Assembly (NCBI GenBank): GCA_964542915.1
Contig: CAZIVP010000006.1
Span: 1 to 64,000 of the forward strand
Length of the DNA stretch: 64,000 nt
Direction: 5' to 3'
DNA from: CAZIVP01 sp964542915
Lineage (GTDB): Bacteria > Calditrichota > Calditrichia > Calditrichales > Calditrichaceae
The notes beneath the pieces are model-generated. The model was not told where the DNA came from, made no database searches, and saw only the letters and a program-made list of their open reading frames with translations. Position numbers and translations under genes: made by a program. Shown in pieces: positions 8,300-17,032 of this stretch; within the stretch, counting starts at the first letter, position 1; each line of letters begins with the position of its first letter.

Positions 8300-8404
8300 C
8301 TTTATCAGGAAAGGTGGAGGGAACAGGCCCGTTGAAGCCTTAGCAACCGTCCCTAATGCAGGGAAAAGGTGCTAAATCCTGCCCCGATGCGGGGAAAGAT
8401 AAAG
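8300..8404 (+). promoter_or_regulatory. SAM-I (S-box) riboswitch
   Basis: All landmarks of the SAM-I aptamer are visible. The P1 arms are CTTTATC (8300-8306) and GATAAAG (8398-8404). The core GGTGGAGGGA...GGCCC, the GAAGCC...AGCAACC kink-turn part, AATGCAGGGAAAAGGTGCTAA and GGGGAAAGAT occur in consensus order. It is followed directly by an intrinsic terminator and then metY. By analogy with the family, bound S-adenosylmethionine favours termination and lowers expression of the methionine genes. Confidence 0.95.
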
Positions 8405-8413
8405 GTGAGATAT

Positions 8414-8453
8414 AAACCTCTTCCGGATTCTTTTCCTGAAGAGGTTTTTTTTT
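8414..8453 (+). terminator. Riboswitch-linked intrinsic terminator
   Basis: Perfect 10-base arms AAACCTCTTC (8414-8423) and GAAGAGGTTT (8438-8447) are followed by an uninterrupted T-run to 8453. It lies ten bases after the aptamer and before the metY ribosome site, so it is the expression platform of the SAM-I riboswitch. Confidence 0.9.
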
Positions 8454-8494
8454 ACCCGAAACCACATAATCATCAAACAAGAGGAGTTTCCACT

Positions 8495-9811
8495 ATGGCC
8501 AACCATCAACATTCCAATGCATATAAATTCGAAACATTACAACTTCATGCCGGACAGGAACCGGATACGACCACCCGTGCCCGTGCGGTGCCTATTTTTC
8601 AAACCACTTCCTATTTGTTTGACGACGCCGACCACGCTGCCGACTTATTTGATCTGAAAGAGTTCGGAAATATTTATACACGCATCATGAATCCCACCAA
8701 TGATGTTTTCGAAAAACGGGTGGCCGCACTGGAAGGCGGCGTCGCAGGCTTGGCAACCTCATCCGGACAGGCGGCCCAACTTTTAGCTATAACAACGCTG
8801 GCTGGGAAGGGCGAAAATATCGTATCAACCAGCCATCTATACGGCGGCACCTACAATCAGTTTAAAGTTACCCTTCCACGTCTGGGCATTGATGTGAAAT
8901 TTGTGGAAAACGACGACCCTACGGAAATCGAAAGCAATATCGATCCAAAAACCAGAGGTATCTATATCGAAAGCATCGGCAATCCGCTTCTAAACGTACC
9001 CGACATTGAGGCCATTGCCGATGTGGCCCATAAACATGGCATTCCCCTGGTGGTTGATAACACATTTGGCGCCGCCGGGTATCTGGTGCGTCCCATCAAT
9101 TTTGGTGCGGATATTGTCACCGCCTCCGCCACTAAATGGATCGGCGGTCACGGCACCTCGATTGGGGGCATTATTGTGGACAGCGGGCGGTTCGACTGGC
9201 GCAACGGTAATTTTCCGGTGTTCACCGAACCAAGCCCCGGTTATCACGGCCTGAAATTTGCCGAAGCATTTGGCCCCGACAGCCCCAACGGAAACATTGC
9301 CTTTATTGTCCGCGCCCGCGTTGAAGGGCTTCGCGATCTCGGTCCTGCGCTGAGTCCGTTCAATGCCTTTCTGTTTCTTCAGGGGCTGGAAACCTTGTCG
9401 CTACGGGTTGAACGACACTGCGGCAATGCCATGAAACTGGCGCACTGGCTCGAACATCATCCGAAAGTCAAATGGGTTGCCTATCCCGGTCTGTCATCGC
9501 ATCCCTACCACCAAACGGCAAAACACTATCTCAGGGAAGGATTGTTCGGTTCCATGCTCTGTTTCGGCATTAAAGGCGGCTTAGAAGCGGGAAAGATGTT
9601 TATCAATCAGGTTCAGCTGGCCAGCCTTTTGGCCAATGTGGGGGACGCCAAAACGCTGGTGATTCACCCCGCTTCAACCACGCACCAGCAGCTTACCCCG
9701 GCCGAGCGGGAAGCCTCAGGCGTAAAAGAAGATATGATTCGTGTTTCGGTTGGTATCGAACATATCGATGACATCATCGGCGATTTTGAGCATACGTTTG
9801 ATGTAATTTGA
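8495..9811 (+). CDS. metY: O-acetylhomoserine sulfhydrylase (aminocarboxypropyltransferase)
   Basis: Converts O-acetylhomoserine and sulfide to homocysteine, the direct sulfhydrylation route to methionine, in the cytoplasm. The 438-residue product is a full-length Cys/Met-metabolism PLP enzyme. The PLP lysine is Lys214 in SATKWIGGHG, the cofactor Asp lies in VVDNTFG (Asp188), and YTRIMNPT (61-68) and SSGQAA are family signatures. The start at 8495 is preferred because GAGGAG stands eight bases upstream and the N-terminus matches the family. A longer frame to 8369 would start inside the riboswitch. It is first in the SAM-controlled unit with metX and an aspartate kinase. Confidence 0.95.
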   Translation: MANHQHSNAYKFETLQLHAGQEPDTTTRARAVPIFQTTSYLFDDADHAADLFDLKEFGNIYTRIMNPTNDVFEKRVAALEGGVAGLATSSGQAAQLLAITTLAGKGENIVSTSHLYGGTYNQFKVTLPRLGIDVKFVENDDPTEIESNIDPKTRGIYIESIGNPLLNVPDIEAIADVAHKHGIPLVVDNTFGAAGYLVRPINFGADIVTASATKWIGGHGTSIGGIIVDSGRFDWRNGNFPVFTEPSPGYHGLKFAEAFGPDSPNGNIAFIVRARVEGLRDLGPALSPFNAFLFLQGLETLSLRVERHCGNAMKLAHWLEHHPKVKWVAYPGLSSHPYHQTAKHYLREGLFGSMLCFGIKGGLEAGKMFINQVQLASLLANVGDAKTLVIHPASTTHQQLTPAEREASGVKEDMIRVSVGIEHIDDIIGDFEHTFDVI

Positions 9812-9942
9812 GGCGAATGGAAAGGAAGGTTTGTGTTCGTGAAGTGATGGAGAATTGGAAGATTGGAATATGGGAGTACCGCAATCGTACATTATGGTTT
9901 CTTTTCATAGCAAAGTTACGAAGACGACATTCATAAAAAGAC

Positions 9943-9959
9943 GGATAGCACTGCTATCC
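9943..9959. promoter_or_regulatory. Perfect short palindrome upstream of metX
   Basis: GGATAGCA-C-TGCTATCC is a perfect 17-base inverted repeat in the 213-base metY-metX spacer, 66 bases before the metX start. It could be a regulator site or a small hairpin affecting mRNA processing. Nothing else is recognisable in that spacer. Confidence 0.3.
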
Positions 9960-10024
9960 AATAAGTCAAGCATTCAGCACATCCATATATCAATTACGGG
10001 ATTTTAAAATCAACGGGAGTATCA

Positions 10025-11227
10025 ATGGCAAAACAAGCAAATGATCAAAAACAGAACATAACGAAATCTTCCGCTTTTCAGATAAATAAACTATTGCAAC
10101 GAGAGGTTTCTCTCTATCAATATTCGGAAGCGTTTCCACTTGATAGCGGCCATTTCTTAGCTGATTTAACATTGGTCTATGAAACATACGGACGGCTCAA
10201 TGACGACCGTGATAACGCCATTCTAATCTGTCACGCTCTGACCGGAAGCGCCCATGCCGCCGGTATCGGACATTTTCCACCGTCGATTTTGGAGAAAGCC
10301 CCGTTGCTAAAACAGGCATCTCAGAATAAACCGGGCTGGTGGGACGCCCTCATTGGACCCGGCAAACTCTTCGACACCGAACGGTATTATGTGGTGTGCG
10401 CCAATATCATTGGCAGTTGTTACGGCAGCACGGGGCCGACTGCCCTCAATCCTGAAAATGGTCGGCATTACGGTCCGGATTTTCCGCAAATGACCGTCCG
10501 GGACATGGTACAGGCGCAACAACGGCTCATCCGTTATCTCAGCATCGAACAGCTCCGTCTGGTTATCGGCGGTTCACTGGGAGGTATGCAGGCGCTGGAA
10601 TGGGCCGTTATGTATCCGCAAATGGTCAGGGCCATTGCGCCTATTGCGACGGCTGTACGGCACTCCGACTGGTGTATCGGTTTCGATCATGCGGCTCGAA
10701 CGGCCATCACCAATGATCCGGCTTATCATGACGGATACTACGAGACGCAACCGCGTAACGGCTTAGCGCTGGCCCGGCAAATAAGTATGATCTCCTATCG
10801 CAGCGATATCAGTTTCAATAAACGGTTTCATTACGAACGTTTGTATGACTCCGATCATCGCTTTGATTTCGATAATCCGTTTCAGGTACAACGGTATCTC
10901 GATTATCAGGGCGAAAAATTGGTAAATCGCTTCGACGCCAATGCTTTTATAAAAATTACCCGCGCTATGGATTTACATGATTTATCGTATAATCGCGGCG
11001 CCATGAACGACGTGCTCGCCTCGATAAAAGCCAATTCCCTTTGCATCAGCATCGACAGTGATATTCTTTACCCTGAACACGAGCAAAAGGCGATTGCTTC
11101 GGCCATTCCGAACGCCGACTATCGGCGTATCCGATCTATAAATGGGCACGATGCCTTTTTAATCGAATTTGAACAAATGACGGATATCATCAAACCGTTT
11201 TTACAACAGTTAGAACAAAGGGAGTAA
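10025..11227 (+). CDS. metX: Homoserine O-acetyltransferase
   Basis: Transfers acetyl from acetyl-CoA to L-homoserine, giving the substrate for MetY. The 400-residue alpha/beta hydrolase-fold enzyme has CHALTGSAHA (69-78), WWDALIGPGKLFDT (105-118), NIIGSCYGSTGP (127-138) and the nucleophile Ser184 in GGSLGGMQA. The partner Asp lies in SIDSDILYP and the His in INGHDAFLIE near the C-terminus. An extra ~20 polar residues at the N-terminus may mean that an internal start is used. It follows metY and is only four bases before the aspartate kinase start, so the two are surely cotranscribed. Confidence 0.95.
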   Translation: MAKQANDQKQNITKSSAFQINKLLQREVSLYQYSEAFPLDSGHFLADLTLVYETYGRLNDDRDNAILICHALTGSAHAAGIGHFPPSILEKAPLLKQASQNKPGWWDALIGPGKLFDTERYYVVCANIIGSCYGSTGPTALNPENGRHYGPDFPQMTVRDMVQAQQRLIRYLSIEQLRLVIGGSLGGMQALEWAVMYPQMVRAIAPIATAVRHSDWCIGFDHAARTAITNDPAYHDGYYETQPRNGLALARQISMISYRSDISFNKRFHYERLYDSDHRFDFDNPFQVQRYLDYQGEKLVNRFDANAFIKITRAMDLHDLSYNRGAMNDVLASIKANSLCISIDSDILYPEHEQKAIASAIPNADYRRIRSINGHDAFLIEFEQMTDIIKPFLQQLEQRE

Positions 11228-11231
11228 TCCT

Positions 11232-12617
11232 ATGATTATAATGAAATTCGGCGGAACCTCCGTAAAAGATGCGGAAGCCATGGAACGCGTCGCCGGCATC
11301 ATTACATATAACCTAAAAAAACAGCCGGTCGTGGTAGTCTCGGCCATGGCAGGTATTACCGATTTGCTTGAAACTTCGATGGCAATGGCGGCCGCACAAT
11401 CCATGGATCGGGTCCGGGGCATCATTCATCAGATTAAAAGGCGCCACGAAGCGGTAATCGACGCGCTTTTCGGTGGAACGGAATACGCACGAAAGCTCGG
11501 AGCATTGACCGATAATGAAATCAACAAACTCAATGCGCTGCTGGACGCCACAAAGGCCATTCGTTTCGCAAGCGCCGATCTCAGCCACGCTATTTTATCA
11601 ATCGGTGAAATACTCTCTTCGCACTTATTAAACACGCTGCTACACATGCACGGTAGCCGCACGGCTACGGTGGATGCCCGTGATATAATCATAACCCATC
11701 ATCCCGATGAAGGGATTCGGCCTATTTTCGATGAAATTAAAGAGCGGGCCGGTAAACGTTTACTGCCGCTGACGAAGGATAGTGAAGTGGTCGTTACGCA
11801 GGGATTCATTGCCGCCACCACAACGGGTATTCCGACGACGCTCGGACGCAACGGATCGGATTTGACCGCTTCGCTGCTGGGCGCTGCAATCGGTGCGGAG
11901 GAAATTGAAATCTGGACCGATGTGGACGGCATATTGTCGGCCGATCCCACCATCATTCCATCCGCACAACCGTTGGATTTTATGACATATAATGAAGCCT
12001 GCGAACTGGCTTACTTCGGCGCTCGCGTGCTTTATCCGGCCGCCATCCAACCCGCTCTGGAACAGGATATTCCCGTGCGCATCCGTAATACACACTTATC
12101 CGAGGCGCCGGGCACCCGGATTGTTGTGAAAAATTGCAAAAACGATCCCAGAGTGGTTAAGTCCATCGCCTATAAGGAAGGAATCACGCTGGTAACCCTG
12201 GAATCGTCGCAATTATTGCTGTCCACTCAAATGCTGGCCGATTTATTCCAACGCCTTTCGCAACATGACACCCGTGTGTATGCCGTATCCAAGTCCGCCA
12301 CAAAAATTTCCATAACCGTGGAAAATCGCCATCGCATACCGGAAATCTTAGCAGAGATAAAGGGCTTCGGGAATGTGGAAGTTCAGGAGCAAAAAGCGAT
12401 TGTTACTGTCGTCGGTGAAAATATGAACCACGAACCCGATCTTGCCTGGCAAATCATTCGTTTGGTGCGCAATGCGGGTATATCCATTGATCTTATTTCA
12501 CAATTCGCATCACAGATCAGCTTTATGTTTATCATAAATGAGTCGGATATCCGAAACACTGTTGAACTGCTTCACCGGCAATTAATTGAAACCGGCCATC
12601 AAATGAAACGTGCTTAG
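11232..12617 (+). CDS. lysC: Aspartate kinase
   Basis: Phosphorylates L-aspartate as the first step to homoserine, methionine, threonine and lysine. The 461-residue monofunctional enzyme begins with the KFGGTSV nucleotide motif (5-11) and carries TLGRNGSDLTA (about 195-205) and EIWTDVDGI in the kinase domain. Two ACT-like regulatory domains follow from about 310, including VTLESSQLL and TVVGENM. The ribosome site GGAG overlaps the metX end. Placement after metY and metX under a SAM riboswitch suggests this isozyme is tuned to methionine need, although feedback by lysine or threonine cannot be read from sequence. Confidence 0.93.
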   Translation: MIIMKFGGTSVKDAEAMERVAGIITYNLKKQPVVVVSAMAGITDLLETSMAMAAAQSMDRVRGIIHQIKRRHEAVIDALFGGTEYARKLGALTDNEINKLNALLDATKAIRFASADLSHAILSIGEILSSHLLNTLLHMHGSRTATVDARDIIITHHPDEGIRPIFDEIKERAGKRLLPLTKDSEVVVTQGFIAATTTGIPTTLGRNGSDLTASLLGAAIGAEEIEIWTDVDGILSADPTIIPSAQPLDFMTYNEACELAYFGARVLYPAAIQPALEQDIPVRIRNTHLSEAPGTRIVVKNCKNDPRVVKSIAYKEGITLVTLESSQLLLSTQMLADLFQRLSQHDTRVYAVSKSATKISITVENRHRIPEILAEIKGFGNVEVQEQKAIVTVVGENMNHEPDLAWQIIRLVRNAGISIDLISQFASQISFMFIINESDIRNTVELLHRQLIETGHQMKRA

Positions 12618-12735
12618 TACGGACCACCCTACTACGTTCAGACAGCCTTTTGAAAGGCCCTCACAATACCTTGTTCTCTGCTCCCGCCCGCCTTAAATTG
12701 TACCCTTTACACGTCAATAAACGGGGGATAAGGCA

Positions 12736-13422
12736 ATGAGGAAGTGTATACATATGATCACAGGCCTTTTGTTTGTTTTTCTGTTGCTGTCCGGAATCAT
12801 GTATTTCGGATCTGCGCAGGAATCCAACGGACCGACGGATCTGGATCAGCGCGTCAAGCAATTTTTGGAACGCCATGAGAATCAATGGCGACACTGGAAT
12901 GTACCGGTAAGCGACGGCAAGTTTTTACACAACCTGATTATCAAACATGACTATAAGCAAGCGCTGGAAATTGGCACATCTACCGGCCATTCGGCGATAT
13001 GGATGGCATGGGCGCTCAGTAAAACGGGCGGAAAACTCACGACCATCGAAATCAACGAGGATCGTTATAAAAAGGCGTTAGAAAATTTCGAAGCCGCAGG
13101 GGTATCCGAATATATTGATGCCCGTCTGGCTGACGCCCATCAACTGGTTAAGGAGTTGGAAGGGCCTTTTGATTTCGTTTTTTGCGATGCCGATAAAGCA
13201 TGGTATAAAAATTACTTTACCGAACTGGAACATAAAATTGTTGAGGGCGGATGCTATACCGCCCATAATGTTCGCAGCCACAATCAAGCCTACGGCGGAA
13301 AGAATCCCGTTCAACAATTTCTCGATTATGCAATGCAAGCGCCCAATTACGAGACCACCATCGTGGAGTCCGGTTTTGCGGGTATATCCGTTAGCTATAA
13401 GAAGTCAAAACAAAAACAATAA
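12736..13422 (+). CDS. O-methyltransferase-like protein with N-terminal membrane/signal segment
   Basis: The 228-residue product has a class I SAM-dependent methyltransferase fold of the Methyltransf_3/24 type. Motif I is ALEIGTSTGHSAIWMA (about 76-91), the acidic residue after strand 2 is in TIEINEDRY, and FVFCDADKAWY is the metal-binding Asp-Ala-Asp region of catechol-type O-methyltransferases. Unusually for the family, residues about 7-30 form a hydrophobic signal-like segment ending in a SAQ-type cleavage site. SAM is cytoplasmic, so an exported enzyme would be puzzling; an anchored cytoplasmic domain or an internal start is possible. The stop overlaps the permease start by one base, so the two genes are coupled. 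The substrate is unknown. Confidence 0.82.
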   Translation: MRKCIHMITGLLFVFLLLSGIMYFGSAQESNGPTDLDQRVKQFLERHENQWRHWNVPVSDGKFLHNLIIKHDYKQALEIGTSTGHSAIWMAWALSKTGGKLTTIEINEDRYKKALENFEAAGVSEYIDARLADAHQLVKELEGPFDFVFCDADKAWYKNYFTELEHKIVEGGCYTAHNVRSHNQAYGGKNPVQQFLDYAMQAPNYETTIVESGFAGISVSYKKSKQKQ

Positions 13423-14798
13423 TGGCACAAAAACAGACTAACCGTCTTCACAGAAATCTGGGATTATTTGCGGTTACGAATATTGTGATCGCCAATATGA
13501 TCGGAGCAGGTATCTTTACCACTTCCGGCCTATTGATGGAGGATTTGAACAATCCCATATTAATGCTCATTTTGTGGATTATCGGAGGCGTTATCGCTCT
13601 TTGCGGATCGCTGGCTTATGGGGAACTTGGCGCTTCCATGCCGCAAGCCGGCGGCGAATATGTGTTTCTATCGCGCCTTTACAATCCCATGCTGGGATTC
13701 CTGAGCGGTTGGATTTCGTTTATCGTCGGTTTCTCGGCGCCTATCGCCGCCTCTGCTATCGGCTTCAGCGAATATATCAGCCGGGCTTTTCCGGTCCTCT
13801 TAATAGAACAAACGCCGACCACATTCCTGACGCCGTCTCTCGTAAAAAAGTTGCTTGCGATTGCCGTTATAGCGCTGTTTACGCTTGTGCATCTTCGCGG
13901 AATCGAATTTGGCGCTATTATCCAAAACTATCTTACCATATTGAAGGTCGGCTTGATCGTGGTTCTCATCCTTGTGGGTTTTATGTGGGGCAAGGGCAGC
14001 TTTGATCATTTAATGACACAGGAGACATTTACTTTCGATTTCGGCAAATTGAAAACCATGGGTCTTTCCCTCATGTGGATTATGTTTGCATACAGCGGCT
14101 GGAATGCGTCCACTTACATCGGATCGGAAATTCGCAAGCCGGAAAAAACGTTGCCGCCTTCGCTATACCTTGGAACGGCGATGGTGATGCTGCTCTACTT
14201 TTTGTTGAACCTCCTTTACGTTTACGCCATTCCGGCCAAGGAGATGTCGGGCGTTATTTCCATCGGCGGATTGACCATGGGGAAGTTGTTCGGCGGTTCA
14301 ATGGAAACGGTCTTTTCGCTGTTCATTTCATTTGCCCTCTTTTCTTCCCTGAGCGCTTTCATTATTCTTGGACCACGGGTTTATTATTCCATGGCACGGG
14401 ACGGGTACTTTTTTAAGTTTGCATCTTATGTCCATCCGCGCTTCGGAGTGCCCAGTAAAGCCATTTTGTTACAGAGCTCTATTTCCATTATTATGGTGCT
14501 CTCCGGTACGTTTGACCAGATTTTGACCTACATGGGATTCGCACTGGGTATCTTCCCGATCTTTTCGGTACTCGGCGTGTTCATACTTAGGCGCAAAAAC
14601 AGTAAATCGGTTCGCTTGCCCGGATTTCCGGCAGTCCAATCGGTTTATATTTTAGCGGGATTACTCATACTTACTTTAGCTTATTTTGAACGACCCGTCG
14701 AATCCTCAATAGCCGTTGCAACGGTTTTAATAGGGATACCTTTTTTCCTGATATTTAAAAAAAGGGATAAATCCCAGCAAAAGGATTCATCCCTTTAA
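13422..14798 (+). CDS. APC-family amino acid permease
   Basis: A 458-residue polytopic protein with about 12 membrane helices, belonging to the amino acid-polyamine-organocation superfamily (AA_permease_2). The N-terminal IANMIGAGIFTTSG is the substrate/ion-binding break of helix 1. GGVIALCGSLAYGELGASMP and the helix 6 stretch MFAYSGWNASTYIGSEIR are typical of the cationic/LAT-like subgroup. It imports or exchanges amino acids at the inner membrane; the exact substrate cannot be told. It overlaps the methyltransferase gene by one base and ends at a terminator built over its own stop codon. Confidence 0.9.
   Translation: MAQKQTNRLHRNLGLFAVTNIVIANMIGAGIFTTSGLLMEDLNNPILMLILWIIGGVIALCGSLAYGELGASMPQAGGEYVFLSRLYNPMLGFLSGWISFIVGFSAPIAASAIGFSEYISRAFPVLLIEQTPTTFLTPSLVKKLLAIAVIALFTLVHLRGIEFGAIIQNYLTILKVGLIVVLILVGFMWGKGSFDHLMTQETFTFDFGKLKTMGLSLMWIMFAYSGWNASTYIGSEIRKPEKTLPPSLYLGTAMVMLLYFLLNLLYVYAIPAKEMSGVISIGGLTMGKLFGGSMETVFSLFISFALFSSLSAFIILGPRVYYSMARDGYFFKFASYVHPRFGVPSKAILLQSSISIIMVLSGTFDQILTYMGFALGIFPIFSVLGVFILRRKNSKSVRLPGFPAVQSVYILAGLLILTLAYFERPVESSIAVATVLIGIPFFLIFKKRDKSQQKDSSL
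14761..14796. terminator. Bidirectional terminator between the permease and the minus-strand locus
   Basis: The arms AAAGGGATAAATCC and GGATTCATCCCTTT pair with a single mismatch around an eight-base loop. The A-rich left flank gives a T-run for minus-strand transcripts. It overlaps the permease stop and lies about 40 bases beyond the last minus-strand gene, so it closes both sides. Confidence 0.78.
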
Positions 14799-14834
14799 GT
14801 CAACCATTTAAACAATAATTTTCGTGTTTAATGA

Positions 14835-16919
14835 TTACTTGACCAAAAGCAGTTTTTTGCTTCGTTGAGTATGTTCCGTTTTTAACTGATAAAAATACAA
14901 TCCACTGGCGAGATTTTCTCCGTCAAATTGAATTTCATGGCGGCCTGCGTTCATTTTTCGATCGACCAGCGTCTTTATCTCGCGTCCCAGCATATCATAT
15001 ATGGTTAACGATACTTTTTCTGCGCTGGGAATCGTAAATGCTATATTGGTAACCGGATTGAACGGATTGGGATAATTTTGCTCCAATTCATATGCGCCGG
15101 ATTCCAAGTGACCCAATGTCTCTTCTAGCTCGATGGAAGTTAAATACTCCGCCTTCTCAACGGCTTCCTCATAATCCAGAATATAATGCCACCAGTTATT
15201 CAAAACGCCGTTATGCACGCCTTCAAAATGCGGTAAATGACCAAACCACCACTTCATATAACCCAGTTGATAATTACCGTTTGGCGCGCCCCACGTTTCG
15301 CGATTGACCTCGCTCGTTTGATCGAGTAGTACCGGATATCGTTTCCAGTTTTGGTGGTATGAAATCACCTTCTGGGTATTTCCGTAATCATAATCAGAGC
15401 GTCCGTTTGGCGGAAAGTGTATATTGCCCACATGCGCGCCATCGGTAATTTCTTTGTGGATTCGTGTAAACAAATCCCAGGGCGTTGGATTCTCACTGTG
15501 AATATCCCAACCACCGTAAACCTTGACCATGGCGCTCTCAGAGCGATGCCCGACGCTGTGCATGGCCTCAGCCACGCCGCGTTCGTAATTCCAGCCCATA
15601 ACGGATAATAGCTTATTTAAACCTTCATGCTCCAACGGAGGTGAATTGTACCAGAATGCGCCCGGCCCCATTAGCTGCGATTCATACATACCGCCGAATG
15701 GCGGGGCATACACCCAAACTTCGTCGATTTCGCCGTTATTGCGTTTGGTATCCAAATCATAAAAATCAACCATGGCGTTATAATCAAATTTAACAATGCC
15801 TTCGATTTCGGCGTAATGCTGCAGAGTGCCTTCCGACTCCCGGCCGTACAGTTTATGGTTTGATTGCGTGTAATAATAAGCTAACGTATCCAGCGTCATT
15901 AACGAATCGCCGAGTCGTGTAAATATATTGCCGTCATCATGCGTCTCCACGACCTCAAATTGAACCACGCCATGGCTGGCATCGTGGAAATGCTCGATGA
16001 TTTGTTCGACATAAACATACGGGTCCTGCCATCCCCACTCCTCATTGATCTTTGTCATACTGGTGGAATCGATCACCGGATTTTGGACAACCAAAGCCAC
16101 TTTTTGTGTCATGGTTTCGGCTTTCGGGGATGTAAAATCGGGCACCACTTCCAGGCCGGCGCTGCCGCTCAAATTATTATTGCGGGCCTTTATCGTCGCA
16201 TTACCCTCAGCATGGGCGGTAATCAAGCCCAGTTCGTCGATACTCGCCACATTTGTGTTGGTGGACGACCAGATAACATATTCTTCCAAATCGTAAGGAT
16301 AGGTATTCCCCTGGGAATCCTGAAGTTTTACTTCCACTTGCATGCTGGTTCCCGGAATCATTTTCAGCGGAGTGGGTATAATTTTCAGTCCGGTAATATT
16401 GATTTGCGCAAGCATTGCCCATTCACCAACCATAATGCCGCTGCTATCCGGGTTTTTTAACGCCAATCGCGCCAGATGGAACGACTTGGTTTCAAAATCA
16501 AGGGAATCCCAGCTGAAACTCGTGCATGTTCTCTGATCGATCAGCTTTTCATACGTTCCGCTTTTGGTTTCCAGATCACCCTGCGTATCGGCAATTTCCA
16601 GATTGTACGAACCGTTATTCCATGTGAATAGTTTATTGCGGCTGGCCGTAACTTCATCATCGAATACAAGGGTAATGGTGAGGGTATCGATATCCTGAAT
16701 ACTCATCGCCGTGTAAGCGTTGCCGTCGAACATCTTCAATACCTCGCTCCGGGCCATACTCGTATCCATTTGAACCTCGGCGGTCCCTTCTTCAATTTGG
16801 GTAGCTATATTCACCTCGCTGCTGCGGGTAATCTGAGTCCATCCCTGGTTTACTCCTGCGATGAACATGAAAACCATGCCCATATAAAGAAATCCTTTTT
16901 TTAAAAGTCTGTTCTGCAT
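14835..16919 (-). CDS. Secreted protein of an uncharacterised E-x6-H-x2-E family, with Ig-like and sorting domains
   Basis: A 694-residue exported protein. Layout: signal peptide (about 1-28), a discoidin-like N-terminal domain (about 50-175), a bacterial Ig-like BIG_2 domain (176-258), a core domain (about 270-590) and a sorting domain (about 615-694, YPNPFNPVTN...SGLYFYQL). The core is homologous to the protein at 20318-21376. Both have DEVWVYA (399-405 here), NYERGVAEAM with Glu451, His458 and Glu461 in the same spacing, HFPPNGRSDYDYGN (501-514) and a late LNNWW. Conserved His, Glu and Asp suggest a metal-dependent hydrolase, but this is inference. It is the last gene of its unit, directly after GH38. 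Confidence 0.82.
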   Translation of the reverse strand: MQNRLLKKGFLYMGMVFMFIAGVNQGWTQITRSSEVNIATQIEEGTAEVQMDTSMARSEVLKMFDGNAYTAMSIQDIDTLTITLVFDDEVTASRNKLFTWNNGSYNLEIADTQGDLETKSGTYEKLIDQRTCTSFSWDSLDFETKSFHLARLALKNPDSSGIMVGEWAMLAQINITGLKIIPTPLKMIPGTSMQVEVKLQDSQGNTYPYDLEEYVIWSSTNTNVASIDELGLITAHAEGNATIKARNNNLSGSAGLEVVPDFTSPKAETMTQKVALVVQNPVIDSTSMTKINEEWGWQDPYVYVEQIIEHFHDASHGVVQFEVVETHDDGNIFTRLGDSLMTLDTLAYYYTQSNHKLYGRESEGTLQHYAEIEGIVKFDYNAMVDFYDLDTKRNNGEIDEVWVYAPPFGGMYESQLMGPGAFWYNSPPLEHEGLNKLLSVMGWNYERGVAEAMHSVGHRSESAMVKVYGGWDIHSENPTPWDLFTRIHKEITDGAHVGNIHFPPNGRSDYDYGNTQKVISYHQNWKRYPVLLDQTSEVNRETWGAPNGNYQLGYMKWWFGHLPHFEGVHNGVLNNWWHYILDYEEAVEKAEYLTSIELEETLGHLESGAYELEQNYPNPFNPVTNIAFTIPSAEKVSLTIYDMLGREIKTLVDRKMNAGRHEIQFDGENLASGLYFYQLKTEHTQRSKKLLLVK

Positions 16920-17032
16920 AAAATCACTCCTTTTGGGTTTTAATTATCGTATATATTCAGTTTATCCATAATCATATTAACCGGAAGTGTAGCGATTACA
17001 TCGCTTCTTTAATGGATTTAGCCTTTAATTGT

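Noticed and set aside
8079..8375. A 98-codon open frame on the plus strand
   Set aside because: It runs straight through the SAM-I aptamer, has no ribosome site and no recognisable protein features.
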